A stretch of 64,000 nucleotides of DNA from Calidihabitans tengchongensis (GTDB lineage Bacteria > Sysuimicrobiota > Sysuimicrobiia > Sysuimicrobiales > Kaftiobacteriaceae). The stretch's first letter is position 1. The number at the start of each line of letters is the position of its first letter. The notes below the pieces were generated by a model. The model saw nothing but the letters and a program-made list of their open reading frames with translations, was not told where the DNA came from and did not search any database. Made by a program: the position numbers and the translations under genes. The stretch lies in the NCBI GenBank assembly GCA_031459615.1, contig JAVKIE010000012.1:1-64000 (forward strand), read 5' to 3'. Below, in pieces: positions 1-8,645 of this stretch.

Positions 1-1
1 A

Positions 2-121
2 TCAGCCGGCACGCGGAGCCCTTCCCACCGAACGCTTCAGCGCTCTCCGGCGGCTGAGAAAACGCGCCAGCTCCTGGCGGTACCGCGACAGTTCCTCCCG
101 CCGGACCGCACCCTCACTCAC
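2..121 (-). CDS. small ORF, hypothetical (39 aa)
   Basis: A GTG-started frame of 39 codons overlaps the end of the helicase fragment at 114-623 in a GTGA arrangement and ends two bases from the window edge. The peptide is basic and would be helical (RREELSRYRQELARFL and similar). I recognise no family. It could be the remnant of the next gene in a decayed helicase locus, or chance coding in GC-rich DNA. Its only support is the stop/start overlap, which is common in this genome. Confidence 0.2.
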   Translation of the reverse strand: MSEGAVRREELSRYRQELARFLSRRRALKRSVGRAPRAG

Positions 122-623
122 CATGTCCAAACACCTCCGGGAAGCGCGCGACCTGGGTGGCCAAATCCTGGCCCCACCGGACGACCACTACTCTGTAGCC
201 GAGCGCCGTGAGCTCCTGGCGCACCCGCTCGTCAATACGCTGCTGGTCCGGCTGGTCATGAGGTGGGCCGTCGCAGAAGACCACGACGTTGGGTTCGTAG
301 AAGAAGTCAGCGATGCACCGCGGCTCCCTGAAGGACTTCTGGGCCTCGTCGGGGAGCCGGTAGCCGCCTTCAGCCAGAAAGCCCAGAAACTGGCGCTCGA
401 ACTCCGATTGCGTACGGGTACGGAGCGCTTCCAGGTGCTCCTTCCGGCTCATCCCCTGGATCCGCGGCTCAACCCGACAGCCCAGCAGAGTACGCAGGAT
501 CTTTCGAACCTCTCGGCGATCCAGCTTCAAGGCGTCCGGCTGGTTGGTGTAGCTCAGGAGGCACTCGTAACAGGCCTGAACGCAGTCGGATTTCAGGTCA
601 GTCCCGTCCTCGGCGTGTGGCAC
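114..623 (-). pseudogene. C-terminal fragment of DUF1998-type helicase with Vsr/DUF559-like nuclease end
   Basis: The 169 residues match the tail of very large DEAD/DEAH helicases. A cysteine cluster (C14, C18, C21) is followed by LLSYTNQPDALKLDR, typical of DUF1998 proteins. The last 70 residues read as a PD-(D/E)XK/Vsr-like fold (ADFFYEP, VVFCDGPPHDQ, GYRVVVVRW). No motor domain precedes it. The frame opens at a GTG directly where a different helicase fragment (598-865) breaks off, so this is a deletion remnant and not an intact gene. Such proteins occur in phage-defence loci of the DISARM kind, but the particular system cannot be named from this tail. Confidence 0.75.
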
Positions 624-865
624 ACCCGATTAAGCCCGCCTCGATGGTCTTGCCCACCCCCACGTCATCGGCGATGAGCAGGCGCGGGGTCCAGACGGAG
701 CGCCATCATGAGGTCCTCGCAGGTCGGTGTGACGCGGCGGAACTGCTGCGTGCGCTCGCCGACGAGGCCCACGACCCAGGTGTCTACGCCGTCGGCGCGG
801 ACGGTCTCGACGACCATGGGCTCGGAGAACTGAGGACCTACGAGAACTTGGCCCGGGCGGAGCAT
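598..865 (-). pseudogene. N-terminal fragment of SNF2-type (DrmD-like) helicase, frameshifted
   Basis: From the ATG at 865 the frame reads an N-terminal beta-rich segment (LRPGQVLVGPQFSEP, then VVGLVGERTQQFRRVT) and MALRLDP, and stops at 665. In the neighbouring frame the same strand continues with RLLIADDVGVGKTIEAGLI, a Walker A segment of SNF2 helicases in which MALRLDP normally leads directly into RLLIADD. One frameshift therefore splits the motif. The region expected between RRVT and MALRLDP is shorter than in family members I recall, so a second deletion is likely. The second frame ends at 598, inside the start of the DUF1998 fragment. Confidence 0.65.
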
Positions 866-904
866 ACCTCCTCCTCCCCGGCTAACCCCACTCCGCCCGG
901 CCGC

Positions 905-1555
905 CTAGCGGCCCAGCAGCCACGACACCGGGCGGTTGGTGGCGTCCAGCACCGCGCGCACCACGGCCTCCCGGGGGTCGTCCCGGACCACCGACGACCC
1001 CACCAGGGTCTCGTCGTCCCGCCCCGCCAGGGACAGGGTCACCACCGCCACCTGGCGTCCGCCCACCGGGGCAAGGGCCACCCCTTCCAGCAGGAACAGG
1101 CCGTCGGTGCGCAGGTACAGTTCCAGGGCGCGCAGGGCGGCCTGGGCCACCAGCTCCAGGCGGGCGGCGCGGGCGGACGGGCCGGTGGCGATGCCTTCGT
1201 ACAGCAGGCCCTGGTCTTCCAGGTGCACCTTGACTTCGGCGGTCTGGCGCAGGTTGGAGACGGTGAGCCCCACGAACTTCAGGCGCGCCTGGGCGGGTGG
1301 GGCGGCCTCGGCGCGCTGCTGGGCGGCCACCCGCACCTGGCGCGGCTCCAGCTGCACCCCCAGTTCCGCCGCCAGGGCGGAGACCACGTCCGCGGCGATG
1401 ACCCGGGCGCTGCGGTCGGGGCCGCCCAGCACGTGCACCGTCTGGATGGCGCCGGCCTCGTCGGTCTCCACCCGCACCGCCTGCACGCCCCGCAGCCGCC
1501 GGATGACGTCCTCGGCGGCGCGGCCCAGGTCCTGTCTCTCCTCCGACTCGGCCAC
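905..1555 (-). CDS. hypothetical protein (216 aa), downstream of hpf
   Basis: I do not recognise a named family. The protein is soluble, with no signal or membrane segment. Residues 15-75 form a beta-alpha unit (VIRRLRGVQAVRVET, then ARVIAADVVSALAAELGV). Residues 93-216 hold two beta-rich units, one with EGIATGPSARAARLELVAQAAL and one with LVGSSVVRDDPREAVVRAVL, which look like an internal duplication. It lies 22 bases after hpf and ends the operon before the decayed helicase pieces. A similar unknown gene next to hpf occurs in some thermophilic Firmicutes as far as I recall, so it is probably a real conserved gene. Confidence 0.7.
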   Translation of the reverse strand: MAESEERQDLGRAAEDVIRRLRGVQAVRVETDEAGAIQTVHVLGGPDRSARVIAADVVSALAAELGVQLEPRQVRVAAQQRAEAAPPAQARLKFVGLTVSNLRQTAEVKVHLEDQGLLYEGIATGPSARAARLELVAQAALRALELYLRTDGLFLLEGVALAPVGGRQVAVVTLSLAGRDDETLVGSSVVRDDPREAVVRAVLDATNRPVSWLLGR

Positions 1556-1577
1556 GTCTGCCCTCCTGTCCGGGACG

Positions 1578-2159
1578 CTATCCTTCGGGCTCGATCACCC
1601 CGTACCCGCCCTCCCGGCGGCGGTAGACCACGTTCACCTCCCCGGTGGAGGCGTTGCGGAACACGAAGAAGTCGTGGCCCAGCAGTTCCATCTGCAGCGC
1701 CGCGTCCTCGGGGGTCATGGGCTTCATGGCAAACCGCTTCACCCGGACGATCTGGGGGGCCGCCGGGACCCGGCGCAGCCCGGTCTCGGCGGCCGCCCGC
1801 TGCCGCCCCCGCCGCCGGGACTCGTCCAGGCGGCGCTTGAGGATCAGGCGGCTGCGGTACCGCTCGATCTGCCGGCGCAGCTTGTCCACCACCTGGTCCA
1901 GGGACGCGTACATGTCCGCGGACGCCTCTTCCCCCCGCAGCAGGAGGCCGTCGCCCCGGATGGTCACCTCCGCCACCTGGGCGCGCCCCAGACCTCTCCG
2001 GCGCTCCACGCTGAGGACCACCTGCGCCTCCGCGACGTGGTCCAGGTAGCGGGCGATCCGGCCCACCTTCTCCTCGGCGTAGTCGCGCAGCGCCGGGGTC
2101 ACCTGCAGGTGCTTGCCCGTGACGATGATGTGCATGGGGCGCTCGCTGTCTCGCTTCAC
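1578..2159 (-). CDS. hpf: ribosome hibernation promoting factor, long form
   Basis: Long HPF binds the 30S decoding region in stationary phase and its C-terminal domain dimerises 70S ribosomes into 100S particles. The N-terminal domain (MHIIVTGKHLQVTPALRDYAEEK, about residues 9-110) is joined by a basic linker to the dimerisation domain (IVRVKRFAMKPMTPEDA to YRRREGGYGVIEP). At about 193 residues it has the length of the long form. I chose the GTG at 2159 because GGAGGAGAGG lies just upstream; the ATG at 2135 is the alternative. It follows the cold shock gene by 83 bases, so both may respond to growth slowdown together. Confidence 0.93.
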   Translation of the reverse strand: MKRDSERPMHIIVTGKHLQVTPALRDYAEEKVGRIARYLDHVAEAQVVLSVERRRGLGRAQVAEVTIRGDGLLLRGEEASADMYASLDQVVDKLRRQIERYRSRLILKRRLDESRRRGRQRAAAETGLRRVPAAPQIVRVKRFAMKPMTPEDAALQMELLGHDFFVFRNASTGEVNVVYRRREGGYGVIEPEG

Positions 2160-2242
2160 GGCGGCCTCTCCTCCGTCCTGCCCGCAGTACACGAACGCCC
2201 CGGCGGGGACCGTCCGTCCCGGGCCGGGGCGCGGGGGCGGGG

Positions 2243-2452
2243 TTACTCCTTCACCTTGACCACGTTGGCGGCCTGGGGTCCTTTGGCCCCTTCGACGATG
2301 TCGAACTCGACCAGCTGGCCTTCCTCCAGGGTCTTGAAACCCTCCATCTGGATGGCGGAGTAGTGGACAAACACGTCCCGCCCGTCCTCCCGGGCAATGA
2401 ACCCGTACCCCTTTTCGGGGTTGAACCACTTCACCCGTCCACGGTACGGCAT
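2243..2452 (-). CDS. cold shock protein (CspA family)
   Basis: This 69-residue single OB-fold domain is an RNA chaperone that melts secondary structure in mRNA. Both nucleic-acid-binding motifs are present: RNP1 as KGYGFI (residues 14-19) and RNP2 as VFVHY (27-31), with WF at positions 9-10. Its length is normal for the family. The ATG is preceded by a GGAGG box at good spacing. About 180 bases separate it from dgt upstream, containing a GGATCC-rich repeat and space for the long 5' untranslated leader typical of csp genes. No promoter stands out by eye. Confidence 0.95.
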   Translation of the reverse strand: MPYRGRVKWFNPEKGYGFIAREDGRDVFVHYSAIQMEGFKTLEEGQLVEFDIVEGAKGPQAANVVKVKE

Positions 2453-2576
2453 TGTCCTGCCTCCTGCTCCCTGAGAATCGTCCTGCCCTGCCCGGTCGTC
2501 TGTCTGTCGCTCTCGCCTCCCGCTGTCATGTGTGACTGCACTCCCGGTGATCCTGTTCTCCCCGGCGCGATCACCT

Positions 2577-2635
2577 CCCTGCAGGGATCCGGGATCCGTG
2601 ATCGGGGGATCCGGATCCCTGATCCCCGATCCCGT
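2577..2635 (-). repeat. GGATCC-type short tandem repeat after dgt
   Basis: A run of about 60 bases built from variants of GGGATCC and GGGATCGG, with the near-palindrome GGATCCGGATCC at its core. On the coding strand it starts directly after the dgt stop codon. It can fold into several alternative hairpins but has no T tract. The same kind of unit recurs at 14336-14395, inside the 5' part of era. Confidence 0.75.
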
Positions 2636-3706
2636 TCAAGGTGCCCACCCCCGCGGCACGAACAAAGTCTCCGCCAGGCGGATGGCGTAGCGGTCGGTCA
2701 TCCCGGCCAGGAAATCCCCCACCACCCGCCCGACCGGCTCGCCGGCGGAGATCAGGTCCTGGTACTCCGCCGGCAGCTCGCGGGGGTGGTCCCGGTAGTA
2801 CCCGTACAGCGCGGTGACCAGCCGGCGGGCCTTGACCACCTCGGCCATGGTGGCCGGGCCGCGGTACACCCGCTCCACCAGGAAGTCCTTCAGCAGATTC
2901 AAAGCTTCCCGGACCGGATCGCTGAGGCGGATGACCGGCGCGCCGGCGCTGGCCGCCACCAGGTCTGAGACCATGCGGCCCAGCCACTGGCCGCGGTGGT
3001 CTCCCAGGACCCGCCGCACCGCGGCGGGGACGTCGGACTCGGCGATCAGCCCCGCCCGGATGGCGTCGTCGGTGTCGTGGTGGACGTAGGCGATCCGGTC
3101 GGCCAGGCGGACCACCTGGCCCTCCAGGGTCTGGGGCAGGCCCTCGGCGTCTGCGGGCCCGGCGGCCGGCAGGTCGGCCAGCCCCTTGGAGTGGCCGCCG
3201 ATCCCGTCCCGCACCTCCCAGGTGAGGTTGAGGCCCCGCACCGCGGACCCGTCGGACCGCACGCGCACCTCCAGCAGGTCCACCACCCGCAGGCTCTGGA
3301 GGTCGTGCCGGAACCCGCCCACCGGGGCCATCACCTCGTTGAGGGCCTCCTCCCCGGCGTGGCCGAAAGGCGGGTGGCCGAGGTCGTGGGCCAGGGCGAT
3401 GGCCTCGGTCAGGTCCTCGTTCAGGCGCAGCGCCCTCGCCGCGGTGCGCGCCACCTGCATCACTTCCAGGGTGTGGGTGAGGCGGGTGCGGTAGTGGTCG
3501 CCCTCGGGGGCCAGGAACACCTGGGTCTTGTGCTTGAGGCGGCGGAACGCCTTGCTGTGGATGAGGCGGTCCCGGTCCCGCTGGAAGCAGGTGCGCAGGT
3601 CGTCCTCGGGCTCGGGGGCCGCCCGCCCGCGGGAGCGGGAGGCCAGCGCCGCCCCCGGCGCCAGCCACTCCCGCTCCCGCGCCTCGATGGCCTCCCGGAC
3701 GGTCAT
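2636..3706 (-). CDS. dgt: dGTPase-like HD-domain triphosphohydrolase
   Basis: The protein (356 aa) belongs to the type 2 dGTPase family, which removes triphosphate from dNTPs to balance pools. The HD metal site is complete: H78 in YRTRLTHTLEV, H107-D108 in EAIALAHDLG, and the following PPFGHAGE. RLIHSKAFRRLKHKTQVF (residues 48-64) is the usual N-terminal signature. It starts 16 bases after ppdK, as last gene of a glyQ-glyS-ppdK-dgt string that is conserved in several Firmicutes. Substrate preference for dGTP cannot be read from sequence. Confidence 0.93.
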   Translation of the reverse strand: MTVREAIEAREREWLAPGAALASRSRGRAAPEPEDDLRTCFQRDRDRLIHSKAFRRLKHKTQVFLAPEGDHYRTRLTHTLEVMQVARTAARALRLNEDLTEAIALAHDLGHPPFGHAGEEALNEVMAPVGGFRHDLQSLRVVDLLEVRVRSDGSAVRGLNLTWEVRDGIGGHSKGLADLPAAGPADAEGLPQTLEGQVVRLADRIAYVHHDTDDAIRAGLIAESDVPAAVRRVLGDHRGQWLGRMVSDLVAASAGAPVIRLSDPVREALNLLKDFLVERVYRGPATMAEVVKARRLVTALYGYYRDHPRELPAEYQDLISAGEPVGRVVGDFLAGMTDRYAIRLAETLFVPRGWAP

Positions 3707-3722
3707 GCCCCGCGCGCCACTG

Positions 3723-6479
3723 CTACACGTCCCGGCTCACCGCCACCTTCTCCCGCAGAGCCGCGTGCGCCGCCGCCAGGCGCGCCACCGGCACGCGGTA
3801 GGGGGAGCAGGAGACGTAGTCCAGCCCGATCCGGTGGCAGAACTCCACCGACGAGGGCTCGCCGCCGTGCTCGCCGCAGATCCCCACCTCCAGGTCCGGA
3901 CGCCGGCGGCGCCCCAGCTGGGTGGCCATCTCCATCAGCCGGCCCACGCCCTCCTGGTCCAGGACCGCGAAGGGGTCCTCGGACAGGATGCCCTTCTGGA
4001 GGTAGACGTGCAGGAACTTGGCCTGGGCGTCGTCCCGGCTGAACCCGAACACGGTCTGGGTGAGGTCGTTGGTCCCGAAGGAGAAGAACTCGGCCAGCTC
4101 GGCGATCTGGTCGGCGACCAGGCAGGCGCGGGGGATCTCGATCATGGTCCCGAACATGTAGCGCACCGGCACCCCGGACTCCTCCACCATCTGCCGGGCG
4201 ATGGCCTCCAGCTGCTGGCGGACCACCCGCAGCTCGTTGGGGTGGCCCACCAGGGGGATCATGATCTCGGGGATGACCTCCACGCCCTCCTCCCGCCGCA
4301 GCTCGATGGCCGCCTGGAGGATGGCCCGCACCTGCATCTCGTTGATCTCGGGGTACAGGATGCCCAGCCGGCACCCGCGCAGGCCCAGCATCGGGTTGAA
4401 CTCGTGCAGGGCCCGCACCCGGTGCAGCAGGGCCTCCTTCTCCTTCAGCCGCTCGCCGTCGCCCCGCAGCCGCAGCTCGGTGACCTCCACCAGCAGGTCT
4501 TCCAGGCGCGGCAGGAACTCGTGCAGGGGCGGGTCCAGCAGGCGGATGATCACCGGGCGGTTGCGCATCTCGCGGAAGATGCCCTTGAAGTCCTCCTTCT
4601 GGAAGACCAGCAGCTGGTCCAGGGCGGCCCGGCGTTCCTCCTCGGTGGCCGCCATGATCATGCGCTGCATGATGGGCAGGCGGTCTTCCTCCATGAACAT
4701 GTGCTCGGTGCGGCACAGCCCGATGCCCTCGGCGCCGAACTCCACGGCCGTGCGGGCGTCCCGGGGGTAGTCGGCGTTGGCCCGCACCCCCAGCCGGCGC
4801 ACCTGGTCGGCCCAGGACAGCAGCTCCTGGATCTCGCCGGTCAGCTGGGGCTCGATGACGGGCACCTCGCCCAGGATCACCTCCCCCGTGCTGCCGTCGA
4901 TGGTGATCACGTCGCCTTCCCGGACCACCACGTCGCCGCTGGTGAACAGCCGGGCGTGCTCGTCGATGCGCACGCCCTCGGCGCCCACCACCGCCGGCTT
5001 GCCCATGCCCCGGGCCACGATGGCGGCGTGGCTGGTCATGCCGCCCCGGCTGGTCAGCACGCCCCGGGCGGCCACCAGCCCGTGGATGTCGTCGGGGCTG
5101 GTTTCGGGGCGCACCAGGATCACCGGCCGCTGGGCCGCCACCCGCACCGCCTCGTCGGCGTCGAAGACCACGGCGCCCGACGCCGCCCCGGGGCTGGCCG
5201 CCAGCCCGCGCCCGATCACCCGGCGGGGCGCCTGGGGGTCCAGGCGCGGGTGCAGCAGCTGCTCCAGGGACGCGGGCTCCACCCGCAGCAGCGCCTCCTC
5301 CCGGGAGATCAGGCCCTCGTGGACCATGTCCACGGCGATCTTCACCGCCGCCTGGGCGGTGCGCTTGCCGCTGCGGGTCTGCAGCAGGTACAGCCGGCCG
5401 TTTTCGATGGTGAACTCCACGTCCTGCACGTCCCGGTAGTGCCGCTCCAGCAGCTCGCACACCTGGAGGAACTGCCGGTGGACGTCGGGCATCTCGCGGG
5501 CCAGGTTCTCGATGGGCTGGGGGGTGCGCAGGCCCGCCACCACGTCCTCGCCCTGGGCGTTGAGCAGGTACTCGCCGTAGACCTTCTTCTCGCCGGTGGC
5601 GGGGTTGCGGGTGAAGGCCACGCCGGTGCCCGAGGTGGGCCCCAGGTTGCCGAACACCATCACCTGGACGTTCACCGCGGTGCCCAGGTCGTGGGGGATG
5701 CGGTGCACGGTCCGGTAGGTCACCGCCCGGGGGTTGTTCCACGACTCGAAGACCGCCCGGATGGCCATTTCCAGCTGCTCCCAGGGGTCGTCGGGGAAGT
5801 CCCGCCCGGTCTGCTCGCGCACGATGCGCCGGTAGTCCTCCAGCAGGGCGGCCAGGTCGTCGGCGGTCAGGTCCACGTCCTGGGTCACGCCCCGGGCCTG
5901 CTTGCGGGCCTGGAGGGCCTGCTCGAACAGCTCGTGCTTGATGCCCAGGACCACGTTGCCGAACATCTGCATGAAGCGCCGGTAGGAGTCGTAGGCGAAC
6001 CGCGGGTTGCCCGTGGCCCGGGCCAGCCCCTCGCAGGTCCGGGGGTTGAGGCCCAGGTTGAGGACGGTGTCCATCATCCCGGGCATGCTGAACTTGGCGC
6101 CCGAGCGCACCGAGACCAGCAGCGGCGCCGACGGATCGCCGAACCGCCTGCCCGTGCGCTCCTCCAGGACGCGCATCTTCTGGCGCACCTCGTCCATCAG
6201 CCCGGGCGGGAACTGGCGGTCGCGCCGGTAGTACTCCAGGCAGGCCTCGGTGGTGATGGTGAAGCCGGGCGGCACGGGCAGCCCGATGCGGCTCATCTCC
6301 GCCAGGCCGGCCCCCTTGCCGCCCAGCAGGTCCCGCATGGTGGCGTCCCCTTCCTCGAACAGGAGGGTCCACCGGCCGCTGAACTTCCGCCGGCGCACCG
6401 GCGGCCGGACCGCCGCGCGGGTCCGGGCGGCGGTGCGGGCCGCGCTGGATCCAGAACGACGACGACGTACCTCCGCCAT
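3723..6479 (-). CDS. ppdK: pyruvate, phosphate dikinase
   Basis: PPDK interconverts pyruvate, ATP and phosphate with PEP, AMP and pyrophosphate. The 918-residue protein has the N-terminal ATP-grasp region (from about 35: GGKGAGLAEMSRIGLPVPPGF), the swivelling domain with the phosphorylated His484 in GGMTSHAAIVARGMG, and the C-terminal PEP/pyruvate TIM barrel (GLCRTEHMF, GTNDLTQTVFGFSRDD, GICGEHGG). An arginine-rich extension of about 33 residues precedes the usual start. The gene begins 3 bases after glyS and is probably co-translated. No gene for the PPDK regulatory kinase/phosphorylase is nearby. In anaerobes and thermophiles PPDK often works in pyrophosphate-linked glycolysis; that role here is inference. 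Confidence 0.97.
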   Translation of the reverse strand: MAEVRRRRSGSSAARTAARTRAAVRPPVRRRKFSGRWTLLFEEGDATMRDLLGGKGAGLAEMSRIGLPVPPGFTITTEACLEYYRRDRQFPPGLMDEVRQKMRVLEERTGRRFGDPSAPLLVSVRSGAKFSMPGMMDTVLNLGLNPRTCEGLARATGNPRFAYDSYRRFMQMFGNVVLGIKHELFEQALQARKQARGVTQDVDLTADDLAALLEDYRRIVREQTGRDFPDDPWEQLEMAIRAVFESWNNPRAVTYRTVHRIPHDLGTAVNVQVMVFGNLGPTSGTGVAFTRNPATGEKKVYGEYLLNAQGEDVVAGLRTPQPIENLAREMPDVHRQFLQVCELLERHYRDVQDVEFTIENGRLYLLQTRSGKRTAQAAVKIAVDMVHEGLISREEALLRVEPASLEQLLHPRLDPQAPRRVIGRGLAASPGAASGAVVFDADEAVRVAAQRPVILVRPETSPDDIHGLVAARGVLTSRGGMTSHAAIVARGMGKPAVVGAEGVRIDEHARLFTSGDVVVREGDVITIDGSTGEVILGEVPVIEPQLTGEIQELLSWADQVRRLGVRANADYPRDARTAVEFGAEGIGLCRTEHMFMEEDRLPIMQRMIMAATEEERRAALDQLLVFQKEDFKGIFREMRNRPVIIRLLDPPLHEFLPRLEDLLVEVTELRLRGDGERLKEKEALLHRVRALHEFNPMLGLRGCRLGILYPEINEMQVRAILQAAIELRREEGVEVIPEIMIPLVGHPNELRVVRQQLEAIARQMVEESGVPVRYMFGTMIEIPRACLVADQIAELAEFFSFGTNDLTQTVFGFSRDDAQAKFLHVYLQKGILSEDPFAVLDQEGVGRLMEMATQLGRRRRPDLEVGICGEHGGEPSSVEFCHRIGLDYVSCSPYRVPVARLAAAHAALREKVAVSRDV

Positions 6480-6482
6480 GGT

Positions 6483-8645
6483 TCACCTCTCCGTGGAGAG
6501 TCTCGCTGCGTGTCTCCGGGTGTCGCGCCGCGATGCGGCCTCCGCCGCCCGGGATGGCGGGCCCGCCGCGACGGCGGCCGGAGCCTCCGGAACCGCACTG
6601 ATCCGGGAGAAGTCCCCCACCGTCCGGAACAGGTCCACCACCGCCCGCAGCAGCGCGAGCCGGTTGGCGCGCACCCGGGCATCCGGAGCCATCACCAGCA
6701 CCTCGTCGAAGACGCGGTCCACCAGCGCCGGCACGCCGGCCAGCGCCTCCACCGCCTGCAGGTAGTCGCCGGATTCGGCGGCCTGCCGCAGCCGGGGGCG
6801 GAGCTGCTCCACCTCCCGGTAGAGATCGGCTTCCGCCGCGCTCTCAAACAGGGCGGGATCCACCTGCGGGGCCGCCTCCGGAGTGAGGATGCGGGCGGCC
6901 CGCTCGGCGGCCGTCAGCAGTCGTCCCCACTCGGGCCGGCCGGAGGCCTCCTGCAGCGCCCGCGCCCGCTCGGCGGCGGCCAGCAGGTCGGCGCCGCTGA
7001 CCGCCACGGCCGCGTCCACCAGGTCCGGCCGCAGCCCGCGCTCCACCAGCGAGGCGCGCAGGCGCTGGCGGAGGATCTCCAGGGCCTGCTCGGCGGCCTC
7101 GGGGACGCCGAAGGGCTCCGCGGCCGCCCGGCACAGGTCGTCGAGGGGAATGCGCTCTCCCAGCATGAGGACGATCTCCACCACGCCCTGGGCCACCCGG
7201 CGCAGGCCGTAGGGGTCGGCCGAGCCGGTGGGAGCCAGCCCCGCGGCCAGCCCGCCCACCAGCGTGTCCACCCGGTCGGCCAGGCCCAGCAGTGCTCCCA
7301 GGCGCGTGCGCGGCGGGCTGTCGGAGGCTCCGGCGGGCCGGTAGTGCTCCCCGATGGCCCGGGCCACCTCCGCCGGCTCGCCGTCCAGTTCCGCGTAGAT
7401 CTGTCCCACCACGCCCTGCAGCTCGGGAAACTCCCCCACCATCTTGGTGACCAGGTCGGCCTTGCACAGGGTGGCCGCCCGCAGCAGGGCCTCGGTGGTG
7501 TGGCCGTCCAGCAGCATCCGCGCCGCCAGGTGGCGGGCCAGGGCGGTGATCCGGCGGGTCTTGTCGGCCATCGTCCCCAGGCGCTCGTGCACCACCACCC
7601 CCTCCAGCCGGCGGGCGTGCTCCTCCAGCCGGTGGCGGCGGTCGTCCTCGAAGAAGAAGCGGGCGTCGGCCAGGCGGGCGTGCAGGACCCACTCGTGGCC
7701 CCGGCGCACGGTGTCCAGGTGGACCCGGTCGCCGTCCCGCACCGCGATGAAGTACGGCAGCAGCCGCCCGCCCTCGGCCTCCACGGCGAAGTACTTCTGG
7801 TGGTGCTGCATCACCGTCACCAGCACCGGCCGCGGCAGGTCCAGGAACTGCTCGCTGTACGATCCCCGGAAGACCTGGGGGTGCTCCACGCTCATCACGA
7901 CCTCGTCCAGCAGCGACGGATCCAGCACCGGCGCCCCGCCCACCGCCCGGGCCAGGGCCGCAGCCTGCGCGGTGATGACCCGGCGCCGGCGGGCCGGGTC
8001 GACCATCACGCCCGCCGCCCGCAGGACCCGCACGTAGTCGGCCGGCGACGGAATCCGGCGGCGCCGCCCGCCGTCCAGGACCCGGTGGCCGACCGTCAGC
8101 GCCCCGGACTGTACCCCGGCCACCTGCAGCGGCAGGACCTGCCGCCCCCACAGGGCCACCACCCACCGGACGGGGCGGGCAAAGCGCGCCTCCCCGTCTC
8201 CCCACCGCATGGTCTTGGAGAAGGACAGGCCCCGGACCACCTCCTCCAGGGCCGCGGGCAGGACCTCGGCGGCCGGCCGCCCGGGCTCGGCGAGGACCGC
8301 CACCGCGTACCGGCGGCCGTCGGACTCCCGCACCTGCAGCTGCTCCACCGGGACGCCCTGGCTGCGGGCGAATCCCCGGGCCGCCTCGGTGGGCTGGCCG
8401 CGGCTGTCGAAGGCCACGTGGGCCGCCGGCCCCCGCACCTCCCGCACGGCGGGCGCCTGGCGGGGCGCCACCTGGCGGACCACGGCCGCCAGCCGGCGCG
8501 GGGTCCCGTAGGTCCGCACGGGTCCCGCCTTCAGGCGCAGCGACCGCAGCGCCTGCGCGATGCCGGAGGCCAGCTGCTCCAGAGCCGGCGCGATCTCCCG
8601 CGGAGGGAGCTCCTCGGTCCCGATTTCCAGCAGCAGGTCGGGCAT
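6483..8645 (-). CDS. glyS: glycyl-tRNA synthetase beta subunit
   Basis: This subunit of the alpha2-beta2 enzyme carries tRNA-Gly recognition. The start is the ATG at 8645, which overlaps the glyQ stop as TGATG; it gives MPDLLLEIGTEELPPREI, the canonical beginning. The usual blocks follow (KTMRWG near 155, HHQKYFAVE, KADLVTKMVGEFPELQGVVG, AIGEHYRPAG, ADRVDTLVGGLAAG), ending in a C-terminal helical domain. It is 720 residues, slightly longer than normal because of a basic, alanine-rich tail of about 25 residues that looks unstructured. Confidence 0.97.
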   Translation of the reverse strand: MPDLLLEIGTEELPPREIAPALEQLASGIAQALRSLRLKAGPVRTYGTPRRLAAVVRQVAPRQAPAVREVRGPAAHVAFDSRGQPTEAARGFARSQGVPVEQLQVRESDGRRYAVAVLAEPGRPAAEVLPAALEEVVRGLSFSKTMRWGDGEARFARPVRWVVALWGRQVLPLQVAGVQSGALTVGHRVLDGGRRRRIPSPADYVRVLRAAGVMVDPARRRRVITAQAAALARAVGGAPVLDPSLLDEVVMSVEHPQVFRGSYSEQFLDLPRPVLVTVMQHHQKYFAVEAEGGRLLPYFIAVRDGDRVHLDTVRRGHEWVLHARLADARFFFEDDRRHRLEEHARRLEGVVVHERLGTMADKTRRITALARHLAARMLLDGHTTEALLRAATLCKADLVTKMVGEFPELQGVVGQIYAELDGEPAEVARAIGEHYRPAGASDSPPRTRLGALLGLADRVDTLVGGLAAGLAPTGSADPYGLRRVAQGVVEIVLMLGERIPLDDLCRAAAEPFGVPEAAEQALEILRQRLRASLVERGLRPDLVDAAVAVSGADLLAAAERARALQEASGRPEWGRLLTAAERAARILTPEAAPQVDPALFESAAEADLYREVEQLRPRLRQAAESGDYLQAVEALAGVPALVDRVFDEVLVMAPDARVRANRLALLRAVVDLFRTVGDFSRISAVPEAPAAVAAGPPSRAAEAASRRDTRRHAARLSTER

